Shown: positions 35,293 to 44,660, counted from the first letter of the stretch. The stretch is 49,450 nt of DNA from Flammeovirgaceae bacterium BBD 1991-12 (GCA_001657315.1 LYSV01000047.1:35747-85196), one strand, 5' to 3'. Made by a program: numbers and translations. The notes: a model not told the origin generated them from the sequence alone.

Positions 35293-35300
35293 TACTTTTG
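35293..35300 (+). promoter_or_regulatory. -7 promoter box for the GT5-like gene
   Basis: TACTTTTG matches TAnnTTTG exactly and lies 35 bases before the ATG at 35335. No clear -33 element is present at 19-21 bases upstream. Short intergenic distance and position support it as the promoter of the 35335-37513 pair. Confidence 0.4.
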
Positions 35301-35334
35301 TGGATTAAATTCTGAAAATCAAATCCATACAAAT

Positions 35335-36141
35335 ATGTCGAAACTTCGTATTCTATATGTTGCCAGCGAGATCAATCCATTTTTGCAAACCTCGGAAGTT
35401 GCGGATTTTGTAAGAAAGCTGCCTCAGGCTATGCAGGAGCGGGGGATGGAGATCAGGATTCTGGTACCGAGATTTGGGTTGATCAATGAGAGAAAGAACA
35501 GATTACATGAAGTTGTAAGATTGTCAGGCATTAATATTGCTGTGGGTGATGAAGAAAAGCCCCTGATTATTAAGGTAGCGTCTATACCCAACGCCAAGTT
35601 GCAGGTATATTTCATTGATAATGAGGACTATTTTCACAGAAAGTCTGTTTTCCATGATAAGGAAAACAACTTCTATGAAGATAATGATGAGAGGGCAATA
35701 TTTTTCTGTAAGGGCGTTATAGAAACGGTCAGAAAGCTGGGCTGGACACCGGATATTGTACACTGCAACGACTGGATGACGAGTTTGATCCCGTTGTACC
35801 TTAAAACCACCTATAAAAATGATCCTTTGTTCAAGGAATCCAAAACGGTTTTTACAGTGTACAATACAAGCTTCTCCCATAAGTTTGACAGTGACCTTAT
35901 TGAAAAGGTCAAGATGATAGATATTGAGGACAGCATGCTGACCTATCTGCAAACTGCGGATTTTAACGGCTTTATTAAACTGGGTATTGAGTATTCAGAC
36001 GCTGTGATAAAAGCAGAAGATCATCAGTCACTGAACGGGCTTTTCGGTGAGTTTGCAGAGGAGAAGAAGGTAGAAACCATTGAGAACAACGAAAATTTCA
36101 CGGATTCATACTATAACCTATATAATGAACTTGCGGGCTAG
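35335..36141 (+). CDS. Short GT5 N-terminal-domain protein (glycogen/starch synthase-like), likely non-catalytic
   Basis: A 268-residue protein matching only the first Rossmann domain of GT5 starch/glycogen synthases. It has the family start LRILYVASEINPF, a DIVHCNDWMTSLIPLYLK segment (equivalent to the H-x-x-D-W region), and VFTVYNTSFSHKF. The ADP-glucose-binding KTGGL motif is replaced (FLQTSEVADFVRKLP), and the whole C-terminal catalytic domain is absent. It is probably not an active synthase. Such short forms are seen in Bacteroidota and may be structural or regulatory. The end overlaps the DUF4270 gene by 17 bases. Confidence 0.75.
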   Translation: MSKLRILYVASEINPFLQTSEVADFVRKLPQAMQERGMEIRILVPRFGLINERKNRLHEVVRLSGINIAVGDEEKPLIIKVASIPNAKLQVYFIDNEDYFHRKSVFHDKENNFYEDNDERAIFFCKGVIETVRKLGWTPDIVHCNDWMTSLIPLYLKTTYKNDPLFKESKTVFTVYNTSFSHKFDSDLIEKVKMIDIEDSMLTYLQTADFNGFIKLGIEYSDAVIKAEDHQSLNGLFGEFAEEKKVETIENNENFTDSYYNLYNELAG

Positions 36142-37513
36142 AAGTAAAAGGCTCGGGCTGCTGACCCTCGCAGCCCTTGTGCTTTTTTCTTGTGAAGAGG
36201 AAAATACAATAGGCTTACCCCCTGAGGATAATCTGGGGATTTTTTTTGCCGAGATATCCCTTAAAGAAGCTGTCTCCCAGATATGGATAGATGACACAGA
36301 GTCGGATCTCTCGAACCGTTTAATTGCCGGCAGTCACGAAGATCCGGAGCTGGGGACTATTACGTCGGTGGCCTATGCCGATCTGGATCCTACTGCAGCA
36401 AGGAACCTGATCGATCCTACCGAAGAGAACACGACCTATGTGTTCAGTTCGGCTACTATGTCCCTGAGGATCATCGATGCGTATGGCAATATTGACAATA
36501 CGCCTGATCTTACCTTTGGACTATATCAGCTGGCGGATACCGTTGACGGAAATATCACCTATACCAACTCAAGCTCTATTCCCCTGGGTGAAAAGATCGG
36601 TGAGGCCAACTTTTCCTATTTCAGGGATTCACTTGGGCTCGAGTACTCATCCGTCCTTGACCTGGACAGCACATTGTTTGATGTAGATAGTATTTACCTG
36701 TATACTGCTGACTTTGAGCTTGACCAGTCCTTTTTCAGGAATATATTTAATCAGTACAGAGCAGTCCTGCTGGATACTGTCACTTATGAGCTTGCTGACA
36801 TTAGCCGGGCCTTTAACGATATTGTAAAGGGGATTGCCGTTGTGGGTGAATCAGAAGGCACCTCGCTAATATTCGATGGTGGTGATATACGGTCGGCAAT
36901 CCGTATCAGCTATATTGAAAATGATGGCTCATCGGATACCACTAAGACGTTTGCAATGATCACAAACCGGTTCAAGGCGTTTAATGAGATCGCTCCCAAT
37001 GCCTCTGAAAGCTGGACTCTGGGTAAGTTTGGGCCGTTGACCTCCTTTTACACGCCTACTGTTTTGGACGATCCCAACGCCTATATTCAGTCCGGAGCAA
37101 ACTTGTTTCTGTCCATTGACTTTTCACCTTTCAGGAACTTTGCGGACACGGCCACCAATGCTACTGTTCAAAAGGCTCAGTTGTTTATAAATTCCGGTGA
37201 ACCACTACTCGACGACCGGTTTGATGCCGTACGGCAATTCCTCTTCCAGGTTACGTCGGATGAGCGACTGGCGGAGAATGATTTCGATGTAAGACCGGAT
37301 GTATCATTTCTGGGTGAGCTCCCAAGTGGTATCAATTTTGATAGAGACTCTGTAAACTTTATCGATATGCCTACTTATCTGAATCAACTGATCCTGAACA
37401 GGACCAATCTGGATCTTGTGGTAGTGAGAGGTTCAGTGAATTCGATCCTTAGCCGGGTGGTAATTCCTAAAGACAGTATTTTTCTAAGAGTTTTCTATAG
37501 TAAAGCCAACTAA
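36125..37513 (+). CDS. DUF4270-family lipoprotein
   Basis: A 462-residue secreted lipoprotein. The signal peptide ends with the lipobox LFSC followed by EEENTIGLPPEDNLG, and the body is beta-rich with Asp/Asn-rich loops, as in DUF4270. Typical features are the DNLGIFFAEISL start and the late SILSRVVIPKDSIFLRVFYSK end. I see no catalytic motif. ATG 36125 overlaps the end of the GT5-like gene by 17 bases. The protein directly precedes glmS (5-base gap); this order may reflect a shared envelope role. Confidence 0.8.
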   Translation: MNLRARSKRLGLLTLAALVLFSCEEENTIGLPPEDNLGIFFAEISLKEAVSQIWIDDTESDLSNRLIAGSHEDPELGTITSVAYADLDPTAARNLIDPTEENTTYVFSSATMSLRIIDAYGNIDNTPDLTFGLYQLADTVDGNITYTNSSSIPLGEKIGEANFSYFRDSLGLEYSSVLDLDSTLFDVDSIYLYTADFELDQSFFRNIFNQYRAVLLDTVTYELADISRAFNDIVKGIAVVGESEGTSLIFDGGDIRSAIRISYIENDGSSDTTKTFAMITNRFKAFNEIAPNASESWTLGKFGPLTSFYTPTVLDDPNAYIQSGANLFLSIDFSPFRNFADTATNATVQKAQLFINSGEPLLDDRFDAVRQFLFQVTSDERLAENDFDVRPDVSFLGELPSGINFDRDSVNFIDMPTYLNQLILNRTNLDLVVVRGSVNSILSRVVIPKDSIFLRVFYSKAN

Positions 37514-37518
37514 TAACT

Positions 37519-39354
37519 ATGTGTGGTATCGTAGCCTATGTAGGGTCCCGTCAGGCCCATGAAGTCATCATAAAAGGTTTAAAAAGGTTAGAGTATCGTG
37601 GGTACGACAGTGCGGGCATAGCATTGTTGAACGACGGTTTGAATATATACAAAAAGAAGGGCCGTGTAACGGACCTTGAAGATACACTGACAGAAGAAAA
37701 GCTTAACAGCCACATAGGGATAGGCCATACGCGATGGGCCACACACGGTGAGCCTAATGATGAAAATGCTCACCCGCACTATTCATTCTCAAAGAACCTT
37801 GCCATTATCCACAACGGGATCATTGAAAACTACAGCTCCCTGAAACAGGAGCTGCTCAACAAGGGCTACACCTTTAAAAGTGAAACAGATTCTGAAGTTT
37901 TCATTCAGTTCATTGAGGATGTTCAGCTCAACAATGATTGCTCTCTGGAAGAAGCTGTAAGACTGGCCCTTACCAAGGTGGTGGGAGCATATGCCATTGT
38001 GATCATGTCGAAGAATGATCCCAACCTGCTGATAGCTGCCAGAAAGGGGAGCCCGCTGGTGATAGGTATAGGCAAGGATGAGTTCTTTCTGGCCTCCGAT
38101 GCTACACCGATTATTGAGTATACCAATGAGGTCGTATATCTTAATGACTATGAAATAGCCATTATTGACAACAATGAGCTGAGGCTAAAAAATACACAGG
38201 ATGTAGCCAGCACACCCTATATTCAAACGCTGGACATGGAGCTGGAGGCTATCGAAAAAGGTGGTTATGAACATTTCATGCTAAAGGAGATATTCGAGCA
38301 ACCGAAATCGATCAGTGACTGCATGAGAGGACGGCTGAATGCAAACAAAGGCAGGCTGGTATTGGGAGGTATACGTGAATATGCCAACAAGCTGGTCAGC
38401 GCCGACAGGATCATCATTGTAGCCTGCGGCACCTCATGGCATGCCGGGCTCGTAGCAGAGTACTTCTTTGAGGAGTTTTGCCGTGTACCGGTGGAGGTAG
38501 AATATGCTTCCGAATTCAGATACAGAAATCCGGTAATAAAAGAAGGCGATGTGGTGATCGCCATTTCCCAGTCCGGTGAAACTGCGGACACGCTGGCAGC
38601 CATTGAACTGGCCAAATCAAAAGGCGCCATTATCTTCGGGGTTTGCAATGTGGTAGGTTCATCCATTGCCAGAGTCTCACACGAAGGGGCCTATACACAT
38701 GCCGGTCCTGAAATAGGAGTGGCATCTACCAAGGCATTCACTGCGCAGCTGACAGTCCTTACCATGATCGCGCTGAGGGTAGCGCATAAAAAAGGGACGA
38801 TCACCGAACGACGGTACCATGAGCTGTTGGTAGAAATGGAAAATATCCCTTCCAAAGTGGAAAAAGCCCTCGAGCTGGACGCTCAGATCATGGGTATTGC
38901 AGAACGATTCCAGGATGCGAGGAACTTCCTTTATCTCGGCCGCGGGTATAACTTTCCCGTGGCGCTGGAGGGCGCTCTTAAGCTGAAGGAGATCTCCTAT
39001 ATACATGCAGAAGGCTATCCTGCAGCAGAAATGAAGCATGGTCCCATAGCCCTGATCGACGAAGAAATGCCGGTGGTTTTTATCGCCACGCGGGACAGCT
39101 CCTATGATAAGATAGTATCGAACATACAGGAAGTAAAGGCACGTAAGGGAAAGGTAATAGCCATAGTGACTGAAGGGGATGCATTGATCCCCAAAATGGC
39201 AGAATTTGTAGTGGAAGTACCCAAAACGGATGAGGCACTTATGCCTATGGTATCAGTTATCCCTCTCCAGTTGTTATCCTATCATATAGCCGTAATGCGG
39301 GACTGCAACGTAGACCAACCAAGGAACCTCGCCAAATCCGTTACGGTGGAGTAG
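37519..39354 (+). CDS. glmS: Glutamine-fructose-6-phosphate aminotransferase (isomerising)
   Basis: A 611-residue enzyme that makes glucosamine-6-phosphate. It begins MCGIVAYVGSRQA, with Cys2 as the glutaminase nucleophile, followed by the YRGYDSAGIA and GHTRWATHG motifs. Two SIS isomerase domains follow from about residue 285, with CGTSWHAGL, SQSGETADTLAA, STKAFTAQLT and the terminal LAKSVTVE. It provides the amino-sugar that the NagB fusion at 914 would break down, so the two must be regulated oppositely. No riboswitch-like structure is evident in the short 5' leader. Confidence 0.97.
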   Translation: MCGIVAYVGSRQAHEVIIKGLKRLEYRGYDSAGIALLNDGLNIYKKKGRVTDLEDTLTEEKLNSHIGIGHTRWATHGEPNDENAHPHYSFSKNLAIIHNGIIENYSSLKQELLNKGYTFKSETDSEVFIQFIEDVQLNNDCSLEEAVRLALTKVVGAYAIVIMSKNDPNLLIAARKGSPLVIGIGKDEFFLASDATPIIEYTNEVVYLNDYEIAIIDNNELRLKNTQDVASTPYIQTLDMELEAIEKGGYEHFMLKEIFEQPKSISDCMRGRLNANKGRLVLGGIREYANKLVSADRIIIVACGTSWHAGLVAEYFFEEFCRVPVEVEYASEFRYRNPVIKEGDVVIAISQSGETADTLAAIELAKSKGAIIFGVCNVVGSSIARVSHEGAYTHAGPEIGVASTKAFTAQLTVLTMIALRVAHKKGTITERRYHELLVEMENIPSKVEKALELDAQIMGIAERFQDARNFLYLGRGYNFPVALEGALKLKEISYIHAEGYPAAEMKHGPIALIDEEMPVVFIATRDSSYDKIVSNIQEVKARKGKVIAIVTEGDALIPKMAEFVVEVPKTDEALMPMVSVIPLQLLSYHIAVMRDCNVDQPRNLAKSVTVE

Positions 39355-39414
39355 TGGTGGATGGTTGATGTTTGATTGTATGGTAAATCGAATGAGGCCG
39401 AAAAAACCATGAGA

Positions 39415-39807
39415 TCACCACGCAACTAATTTAACCGAAGGAACATAGGAAAAATGACGGTCACGTGTTACCAATACTAAGTCATACTCCAGGGCAATAG
39501 CAGCTATCCACATATCATTTTCCGGGACGGGTTTCCCTTTTTGCTTTAATGCATTTTTAATCACCCCGTAGTGTTTGGAAGTGGTTTCTGTTACAGGCAA
39601 AACTGATACCTGGTCCACAAACGCTTCAATCTGTCGTTGATTTGATAATTTTTTACCTGACTTCTCTGCTCCAAACCATAGTTCGCCAATCACGATAGAA
39701 GGCACGTAGATTTTGGCTTTGGCAATCTCTTTTAATACGTTGGGATCCTTATCATAAAACGCAATGATGATATTGGTATCTAGTAAATAATTACCACTCG
39801 TCCTCAT
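39415..39807 (-). CDS. PIN-domain toxin (VapC family)
   Basis: A 130-residue protein with the PIN fold. It has the YLLDTNIIIAFYD start with the first catalytic Asp, a VPSIVIGELWFGAEKS helix with the second acidic residue, ENDMWIAAIALEYDLVLVTRD with the third and fourth acids, and a final FSYVPSVKL strand. PIN toxins are Mg2+-dependent RNases. ATG 39807 is preferred over a GTG at 39819 because it starts next to the first strand. It overlaps the upstream antitoxin gene by 17 bases. Unlike the toxin at 542-683 it is complete. Confidence 0.85.
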   Translation of the reverse strand: MRTSGNYLLDTNIIIAFYDKDPNVLKEIAKAKIYVPSIVIGELWFGAEKSGKKLSNQRQIEAFVDQVSVLPVTETTSKHYGVIKNALKQKGKPVPENDMWIAAIALEYDLVLVTRDRHFSYVPSVKLVAW

Positions 39808-40015
39808 CAATTTGCTCACAGCCTTCTTTTATGGCCTCTTCCATTAATTTCAAATCCTGTGATGAGATGCTACCAGCCAGTGCCAGCAAACCCTGGTTGG
39901 AGCTTTCATCCCTCTTTAACAAGGATTTCAGATAGTTTAATACGTCCAGTTGCTGCGGCTTGGCCAACGCATGGAAATAGCTCAACAACTCGGTATCTAT
40001 CGTCTTTTCTGTCAT
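39791..40015 (-). CDS. Antitoxin of the PIN toxin pair
   Basis: A 74-residue acidic protein that begins MTEKTIDTELLSYFHALAKPQQ and ends in an acidic EQIDEDEW tail. The central LDVLNYLKSLLKRDESSNQ helix and the position directly upstream of, and overlapping, the PIN toxin support antitoxin function. The sequence does not match a named antitoxin family that I know. It is likely co-translated and autoregulates the pair. Confidence 0.7.
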   Translation of the reverse strand: MTEKTIDTELLSYFHALAKPQQLDVLNYLKSLLKRDESSNQGLLALAGSISSQDLKLMEEAIKEGCEQIDEDEW

Positions 40016-40115
40016 TACTGTTTTTTTATTCCTTCCTAAAGATAACGGTTTCTTTTTTCTTTTGGTTTGATTGGGAAAAAGGTCGCTATGATCACAGCCT
40101 CAGAAATATACCTTG

Positions 40116-40298
40116 TTACCCCATAGCCATGCTGTTGATATAACCTCCTATAGTATAGGTTGTGAATTCTGAACCTTCATGATCAAAATAAGGACTCAAC
40201 TCTCTGTTTTGGTTCTTTTTCTTCTCGTTAAATCCATAGTAACAGGCTACGTCGTTCTGATCACAGGCCCTGAGATATGAGCCCTTCGTGATTGATAG
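40116..40298 (-). pseudogene. Remnant of an unknown protein gene in a 300-base gap
   Basis: Between the antitoxin and the 3HCDH-like gene, the minus strand is open for 60 codons to a TAA at 40116-40118, but it has no start codon. The peptide ends in TYTIGGYINSMAMG and starts with GSYLRACDQNDVACYYGFNE, which has normal protein-like composition. A related stretch (about 40080-40110) again reads similarly to the bases around 40255-40280, so the gap seems to hold a decayed, partly duplicated coding sequence. No family is recognised. Confidence 0.35.
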
Positions 40299-40314
40299 TT
40301 AATTAGTAGTATGA

Positions 40315-40995
40315 TCAGATCTCCGGGTTGAAACTTCCAATCTCAGATCGCATGTATTCCTTCTTTAGCAGCGGGCATATCTTGTATCGTTCATCTTTAG
40401 TATCCTCATAGAGTGCTTCAAGCACCTCATATACATGATGAACACCGATACGCTCCGTCCATTCGAACGGGCCGAAGGGATAGTTGGTACCTAGTTTCAT
40501 TCCCATATCAATATCCTCCCGCGATGCCGTACCCTCCTGCACGGTGTAAAACGCCTCGTTGATGATCATCATGATCACCCTGGGAGTGACCATTCCCACA
40601 CGATCATCGCACAATAGAAAATCAGCCTGAAGTGTGGAAAGTATCTCCTCAGGTTGCTCTGCACTATCCAGCACACTTACTTCCATCTGATCCCTATCGA
40701 AAAAACCAGGCAGACCATTGAAGCCAAAAACCGGTGTCTCCGGTTTTCCAAAAGTAAAGCAAAGCTCTGTAAGCGTGATCTTTACCGTATTCAGGAAAAC
40801 CGGTAACTTCATAAGCTCCATGATCCATTGCATGTGATCCTGATTTTCATCAATGGTGAAGTGAAAGATGACATCCTGCGTCTTCAGGTATTCCGCAGAA
40901 TCAATGTCCGACATAAAGGTATATTCGTGATCCTCACCAAATTTTGATTTAAACTCTTCAAAGTTTTTGCGTTCACCGATAACTGCTATTTTCAT
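40315..40995 (-). CDS. 3-hydroxyacyl-CoA dehydrogenase-like protein with a degenerate NAD domain
   Basis: A 226-residue protein. The C-terminal domain (about 130-226) has the 3HCDH-type sequence GMVTPRVIMMIINEAFYTVQEG and TNYPFGPFEWTERIGVHHVYEVL, the dimerisation/substrate domain of beta-oxidation dehydrogenases. The N-terminal region begins MKIAVIGERKNFEEF, without the GxGxxG dinucleotide motif, and the catalytic His-Glu region is not recognisable. It is shorter than normal (~280-320). I infer a pseudoenzyme or highly diverged form. It is divergent from ridA (52 bases apart). Confidence 0.75.
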   Translation of the reverse strand: MKIAVIGERKNFEEFKSKFGEDHEYTFMSDIDSAEYLKTQDVIFHFTIDENQDHMQWIMELMKLPVFLNTVKITLTELCFTFGKPETPVFGFNGLPGFFDRDQMEVSVLDSAEQPEEILSTLQADFLLCDDRVGMVTPRVIMMIINEAFYTVQEGTASREDIDMGMKLGTNYPFGPFEWTERIGVHHVYEVLEALYEDTKDERYKICPLLKKEYMRSEIGSFNPEI

Positions 40996-41047
40996 TCTTG
41001 CTTAAAAGGCTTACATTTCGGGCAAAAATAGACAGAATCGATAGATT

Positions 41048-41428
41048 ATGAGCAAGACCACTATAAACAGTTCAAAAGCTCCCGCTCCCATTGGTCCATA
41101 CAGTCAGGCTGTGGTGATCAGGGATACATTGTATATCTCCGGACAAATTGCCATAGACCAGTCATCAGGAAGTTTTGTTAATGAAAATATCAGCAAGGAA
41201 ACCGAGCAGGTGATGACCAACCTGGGGTATATACTGGAGGAAGGAGGCTTTTCTTTTGAGGATGTAGTGAAATGCAGCATCTTTATCAGTAATATGGACG
41301 ATTTTGCCGAGATCAATGGCGTGTACGGGAAATATTTCACCAGCAACCCACCGGCTCGCGAAACGGTAGAGGTATCCCGCCTGCCTAAGGATGTCAATGT
41401 AGAAATATCCTGTATTGCAATGAAATAA
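41048..41428 (+). CDS. ridA: RidA-family enamine/imine deaminase
   Basis: A 126-residue protein with the complete Rid signature: APAPIGPYSQAVV near the N-terminus, LYISGQIAID, and the active-site Arg in PPARETVEVSRLP, with the VEISCIA end. RidA hydrolyses reactive enamines formed by PLP enzymes such as threonine dehydratase. It diverges from the 3HCDH-like gene and is followed after 1 base by the small membrane gene, so these are probably co-transcribed. Confidence 0.92.
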   Translation: MSKTTINSSKAPAPIGPYSQAVVIRDTLYISGQIAIDQSSGSFVNENISKETEQVMTNLGYILEEGGFSFEDVVKCSIFISNMDDFAEINGVYGKYFTSNPPARETVEVSRLPKDVNVEISCIAMK

Positions 41429-41429
41429 C

Positions 41430-41900
41430 ATGTTATTGCCGTATAAAAGGGAGACTATGGTCCTGCCCGTGCCAATGGAAAAGATCCTGACGGACCTGGC
41501 ACGGGTAACACGACCTGTTTCACTTTCGGTTAAAAAAGGAGAAACCCGATACCTGTTCAACGGCTCGGTAGAGCGTGGCCGGTTTATCATATCCAGAAAG
41601 GTAGACTATCCCAATAACTACATCCCTTTGATCACCGGGTGGGTGGAAGATTCCACCCGTGGTTGTATTCTTTTCCTGAAATACAGGTTGTTCTTCAGCT
41701 CCCTGATATTTCTTATCTTCTGGTCAGTAGTATGCATTCTGCTCAGTCTGTTCCTCTTTTTTATGGCCGGAGAAACCACGTACGCCCTGATCGCGCTGGC
41801 GGCAGGTGCTACGAATTATGTTGTCACCTTAATGAATTTTCACAAACAGTATTCACTGAGCAGAAAATTGCTCCTCAAAGCCATTGATCTCAGCGGCTGA
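41430..41900 (+). CDS. Small membrane protein of unknown function
   Basis: A 156-residue protein with an N-terminal soluble part (about 1-80, with a RYLFNGSVERGRFIISRKVDY strand pair) and two transmembrane helices around LIFLIFWSVVCILLSLFLFF and ALIALAAGATNYVVTLM, with a basic C-terminus. I do not recognise a family. It begins 1 base after the ridA stop, suggesting one transcript. Its N-terminus could also start at an internal Met (residues 10 or 16). Confidence 0.6.
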   Translation: MLLPYKRETMVLPVPMEKILTDLARVTRPVSLSVKKGETRYLFNGSVERGRFIISRKVDYPNNYIPLITGWVEDSTRGCILFLKYRLFFSSLIFLIFWSVVCILLSLFLFFMAGETTYALIALAAGATNYVVTLMNFHKQYSLSRKLLLKAIDLSG

Positions 41901-41927
41901 TCCTCCTTCACTTACCACAGGATTTCT

Positions 41928-41935
41928 TAATTTTG
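41928..41935 (+). promoter_or_regulatory. -7 promoter box for gltX
   Basis: TAATTTTG matches TAnnTTTG exactly and lies 20 bases before the gltX ATG. A TTG-type -33 element is not clear. Confidence 0.35.
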
Positions 41936-41954
41936 CAGCGCAAAAAAAACATTC

Positions 41955-43508
41955 ATGACAGAACAGGTAAGGGTGCGATTTGCACCAAGCCCTACCGGGG
42001 CGCTGCATATAGGTGGGTTACGAACAGCCCTTTACAATTATCTTTTTGCCAAAAAATACAACGGGTCCATGATTCTCCGCATTGAGGATACCGACCAGGC
42101 CAGGTATGTGAAAGGCGCTGAGGAATACATAATTGAATCCCTGACGTGGGCTGGTATCCTGCCTGATGAAGGACCCGGTACAGGCGGTGAGTATGGCCCC
42201 TATCATCAGTCAAAACGCAAGGATACCTATGCCAGATATGCCCGGCAACTGGTAGAGAAAGGTCATGCCTACTACGCCTTCGACACCTCCGATGAACTTG
42301 ATGCTATGCGGGAACGCCTGAAAGAAGCGAAGGCAAGTTCACTGCATTATAATGCCATCACCAGAATGCAGATGAAGAACTCACTGACATTATCAGCGGA
42401 GGAGGTACAAAAACGTGTTGATTCCGGAGAACCCTATGTCATACGTTTCAAAGTACCCTTAAAGGAGGATGTCCGCATCAATGATATGATAAGAGGATGG
42501 GTAGTAGTACATACCAGCGCTCTGGATGATAAGATCCTGTTAAAGTCAGACGGGATGCCCACCTACCATCTTGCCAATGTGGTGGATGACCATCTGATGA
42601 AGATCACGCACGTAATAAGAGGAGAAGAATGGCTACCATCAGCTCCTCTCCACGTACTCTTGCACAGAGCACTGGGTTGGGAAAGCACCACACCCCGGTT
42701 TGCCCACCTGCCATTGCTGCTCAAACCTGACGGTAACGGAAAACTCAGCAAACGTGACGGTGACAAACATGGCTTCCCCGTTTTTCCGCTGGATGGTGAC
42801 TTTCCTGACCAAAAAGGTAAAACAGAGCATCTCAAAGGATTCAGGGAAGCAGGATATTTGCCCGAAGCCTTTGTTAATTTTCTGGCACTGCTGGGCTGGA
42901 ATCCGGGCACGGAACAGGAGCTTTTTTCCATGCAGGAATTAATTGAAGATTTTTCCATAGAACGCATCAATAAATCAGGTGCCAAATTTGATATAGAAAA
43001 GGCACGGTGGTTCAATCAGCAGTACATTAAAAAAATGACTCCGGCAGAGCTTGCAAAATTCCTTGCAAAAGAGCTGGAAGATGAGGGTATTGATTATGCG
43101 ACAGAAACTCTTAATGAGATCTGTGAGCTGATGCGTGAAAGGATTGAATTTCCACACGAGCTCTGGACAGAAGGAGAGTTCTTTTTCAAAAGCCCTGACA
43201 CGTTCGACCAACAGGTGGTGAAAAAGAAATGGAATGAGCAAGCCGTGGAGATCCTGGACGCGTATAAGTCACGAATTACCGACGTCAGCGAACTGACCGA
43301 TGAACAGGCTAAGGAGACTTTGGGTAACCTGCTGGAGGAAAAAGGCGTTAAACCAGGACAGGTGATGCAGATATTGCGTTTGGCCATCACAGGTAAGAGC
43401 GGCGGCCCTGACCTGATGAAAATCATAGAAATTTTAGGGACACATGAAGTAGTTTCACGTATACATTATGCAATAGAGAATATACCAGTGAAACAATCAA
43501 ATCAGTGA
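41955..43508 (+). CDS. gltX: Glutamyl-tRNA synthetase
   Basis: A 517-residue class I aminoacyl-tRNA synthetase. It has the first signature APSPTGALHIGGLRTALYNY, with the HIGG form of HIGH, and the second signature KLSKRDG (KMSKS type). The Glu-binding loop and C-terminal anticodon-binding helical domain complete the usual length. It charges tRNA-Glu. Its stop overlaps a GTG start of the next small gene by 4 bases. Confidence 0.97.
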   Translation: MTEQVRVRFAPSPTGALHIGGLRTALYNYLFAKKYNGSMILRIEDTDQARYVKGAEEYIIESLTWAGILPDEGPGTGGEYGPYHQSKRKDTYARYARQLVEKGHAYYAFDTSDELDAMRERLKEAKASSLHYNAITRMQMKNSLTLSAEEVQKRVDSGEPYVIRFKVPLKEDVRINDMIRGWVVVHTSALDDKILLKSDGMPTYHLANVVDDHLMKITHVIRGEEWLPSAPLHVLLHRALGWESTTPRFAHLPLLLKPDGNGKLSKRDGDKHGFPVFPLDGDFPDQKGKTEHLKGFREAGYLPEAFVNFLALLGWNPGTEQELFSMQELIEDFSIERINKSGAKFDIEKARWFNQQYIKKMTPAELAKFLAKELEDEGIDYATETLNEICELMRERIEFPHELWTEGEFFFKSPDTFDQQVVKKKWNEQAVEILDAYKSRITDVSELTDEQAKETLGNLLEEKGVKPGQVMQILRLAITGKSGGPDLMKIIEILGTHEVVSRIHYAIENIPVKQSNQ

Positions 43509-43750
43509 ATGTCATGACCCGGAGAAACAAGAATGATAAAAAGAAGGATAAACCGACGGTGAACCCGGACCTGGAAGGATTCAATATTGAGATCGATTCC
43601 TTTGGTGAGATAAAAACGACCTACAACATTGATGATATCAATGACTTTCTGAACAAGAATGTGGAGGACAAGAAGCTGGAGGAGCGGGAGGATTATGAAC
43701 AGCTAAAGTCAGGTAAAAAGAAGCAAAACCCTAAGGAAGACAAAGGGTAA
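43505..43750 (+). CDS. Small highly charged protein of unknown function
   Basis: An 81-residue (or 78-residue, from ATG 43514) protein rich in Lys, Asp and Asn. The central part, [27 protein letters not shown], is more ordered. Both ends are Lys/Glu-rich and likely disordered. No family is recognised. It overlaps gltX and its TAA overlaps the AIM24 ATG (TAATG), so it is co-translated with both. Confidence 0.65.
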   Translation: MNVMTRRNKNDKKKDKPTVNPDLEGFNIEIDSFGEIKTTYNIDDINDFLNKNVEDKKLEEREDYEQLKSGKKKQNPKEDKG

Positions 43751-44526
43751 TGGCCGGAAGTTCACATGAGATCGATTATGAAATAAAGGGTGAAAGCATC
43801 CAGATCGTAGAGATAGAGCTTGACCCTGGCGAGACGGTCATTGCCGAGGCCGGAGCTATGCTTTATATGGATGAGGGCATAACTTTTGAAACCAAAATGG
43901 GTGACGGCTCCAATCCCAATAAGGGGCTCTTCAATAAACTGGTACAGGCAGGAAGCAGGCTACTGACAGGCGAGTCGCTTTTTATGACCCATTTTACTCA
44001 TCAGGGAGCAGGCAAAGGCAAAGTGGCGTTCTCAGCACCCTATCCGGGAACAATCGTCCCCATTGATCTGGCGGAGAGCCACCACAATGAGTTAATAGTA
44101 CAAAAAGATGGATTTTTATGTGCTGCCCTCGGAACAAACATATCACTGCACTGGAACAAACGAATAGGCTCCGGTCTTGTAGGAGGTGAAGGATTCATCC
44201 TGCAAAAGCTCAGCGGAGATGGTAAGGCGTTCGTTCATGCCGGCGGCACGGTGATCGAAAGGCATCTGAATAACGAAACCCTCAGAGTAGACACCGGGTG
44301 CGTTGTGGCTTTTGAATCCAGTGTGGATTTCAGTGTGGAAACCGCCGGAGGACTACGGTCCATGCTTTTTGGAGGAGAGGGCCTGTTTTTAGCCACCCTA
44401 AGAGGCACCGGCAGGGTATGGCTTCAATCCATGCCCATCCGCAAGCTGGTACAGGCTCTGGCTCCTTATGGTAAGAATGCGGATAAGGAATCCAGCTCTC
44501 TGCTGGGAGGTCTGTTCGAGTCTTGA
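43750..44526 (+). CDS. AIM24/TIGR00266-family protein
   Basis: A 258-residue cytoplasmic beta-helix-like protein. It has the family start [22 protein letters not shown] and the conserved motifs [43 protein letters not shown] and [13 protein letters not shown]. The function of the family is unknown; the yeast homologue AIM24 affects mitochondrial inner-membrane organisation. The start overlaps the preceding stop by one base. Confidence 0.88.
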   Translation: MAGSSHEIDYEIKGESIQIVEIELDPGETVIAEAGAMLYMDEGITFETKMGDGSNPNKGLFNKLVQAGSRLLTGESLFMTHFTHQGAGKGKVAFSAPYPGTIVPIDLAESHHNELIVQKDGFLCAALGTNISLHWNKRIGSGLVGGEGFILQKLSGDGKAFVHAGGTVIERHLNNETLRVDTGCVVAFESSVDFSVETAGGLRSMLFGGEGLFLATLRGTGRVWLQSMPIRKLVQALAPYGKNADKESSSLLGGLFES

Positions 44527-44660
44527 TCTGCGCCTGCACATCACCGCAAGGCTAATAAACCGAAGATTTTCAACCCATACGACTTATCGCTGTAGTTTGG
44601 TGCAGGATATTTTGTGATCTCTCAGGGTTCGGTCTTCGATGTCCTGGTGTGAGAAAACAC

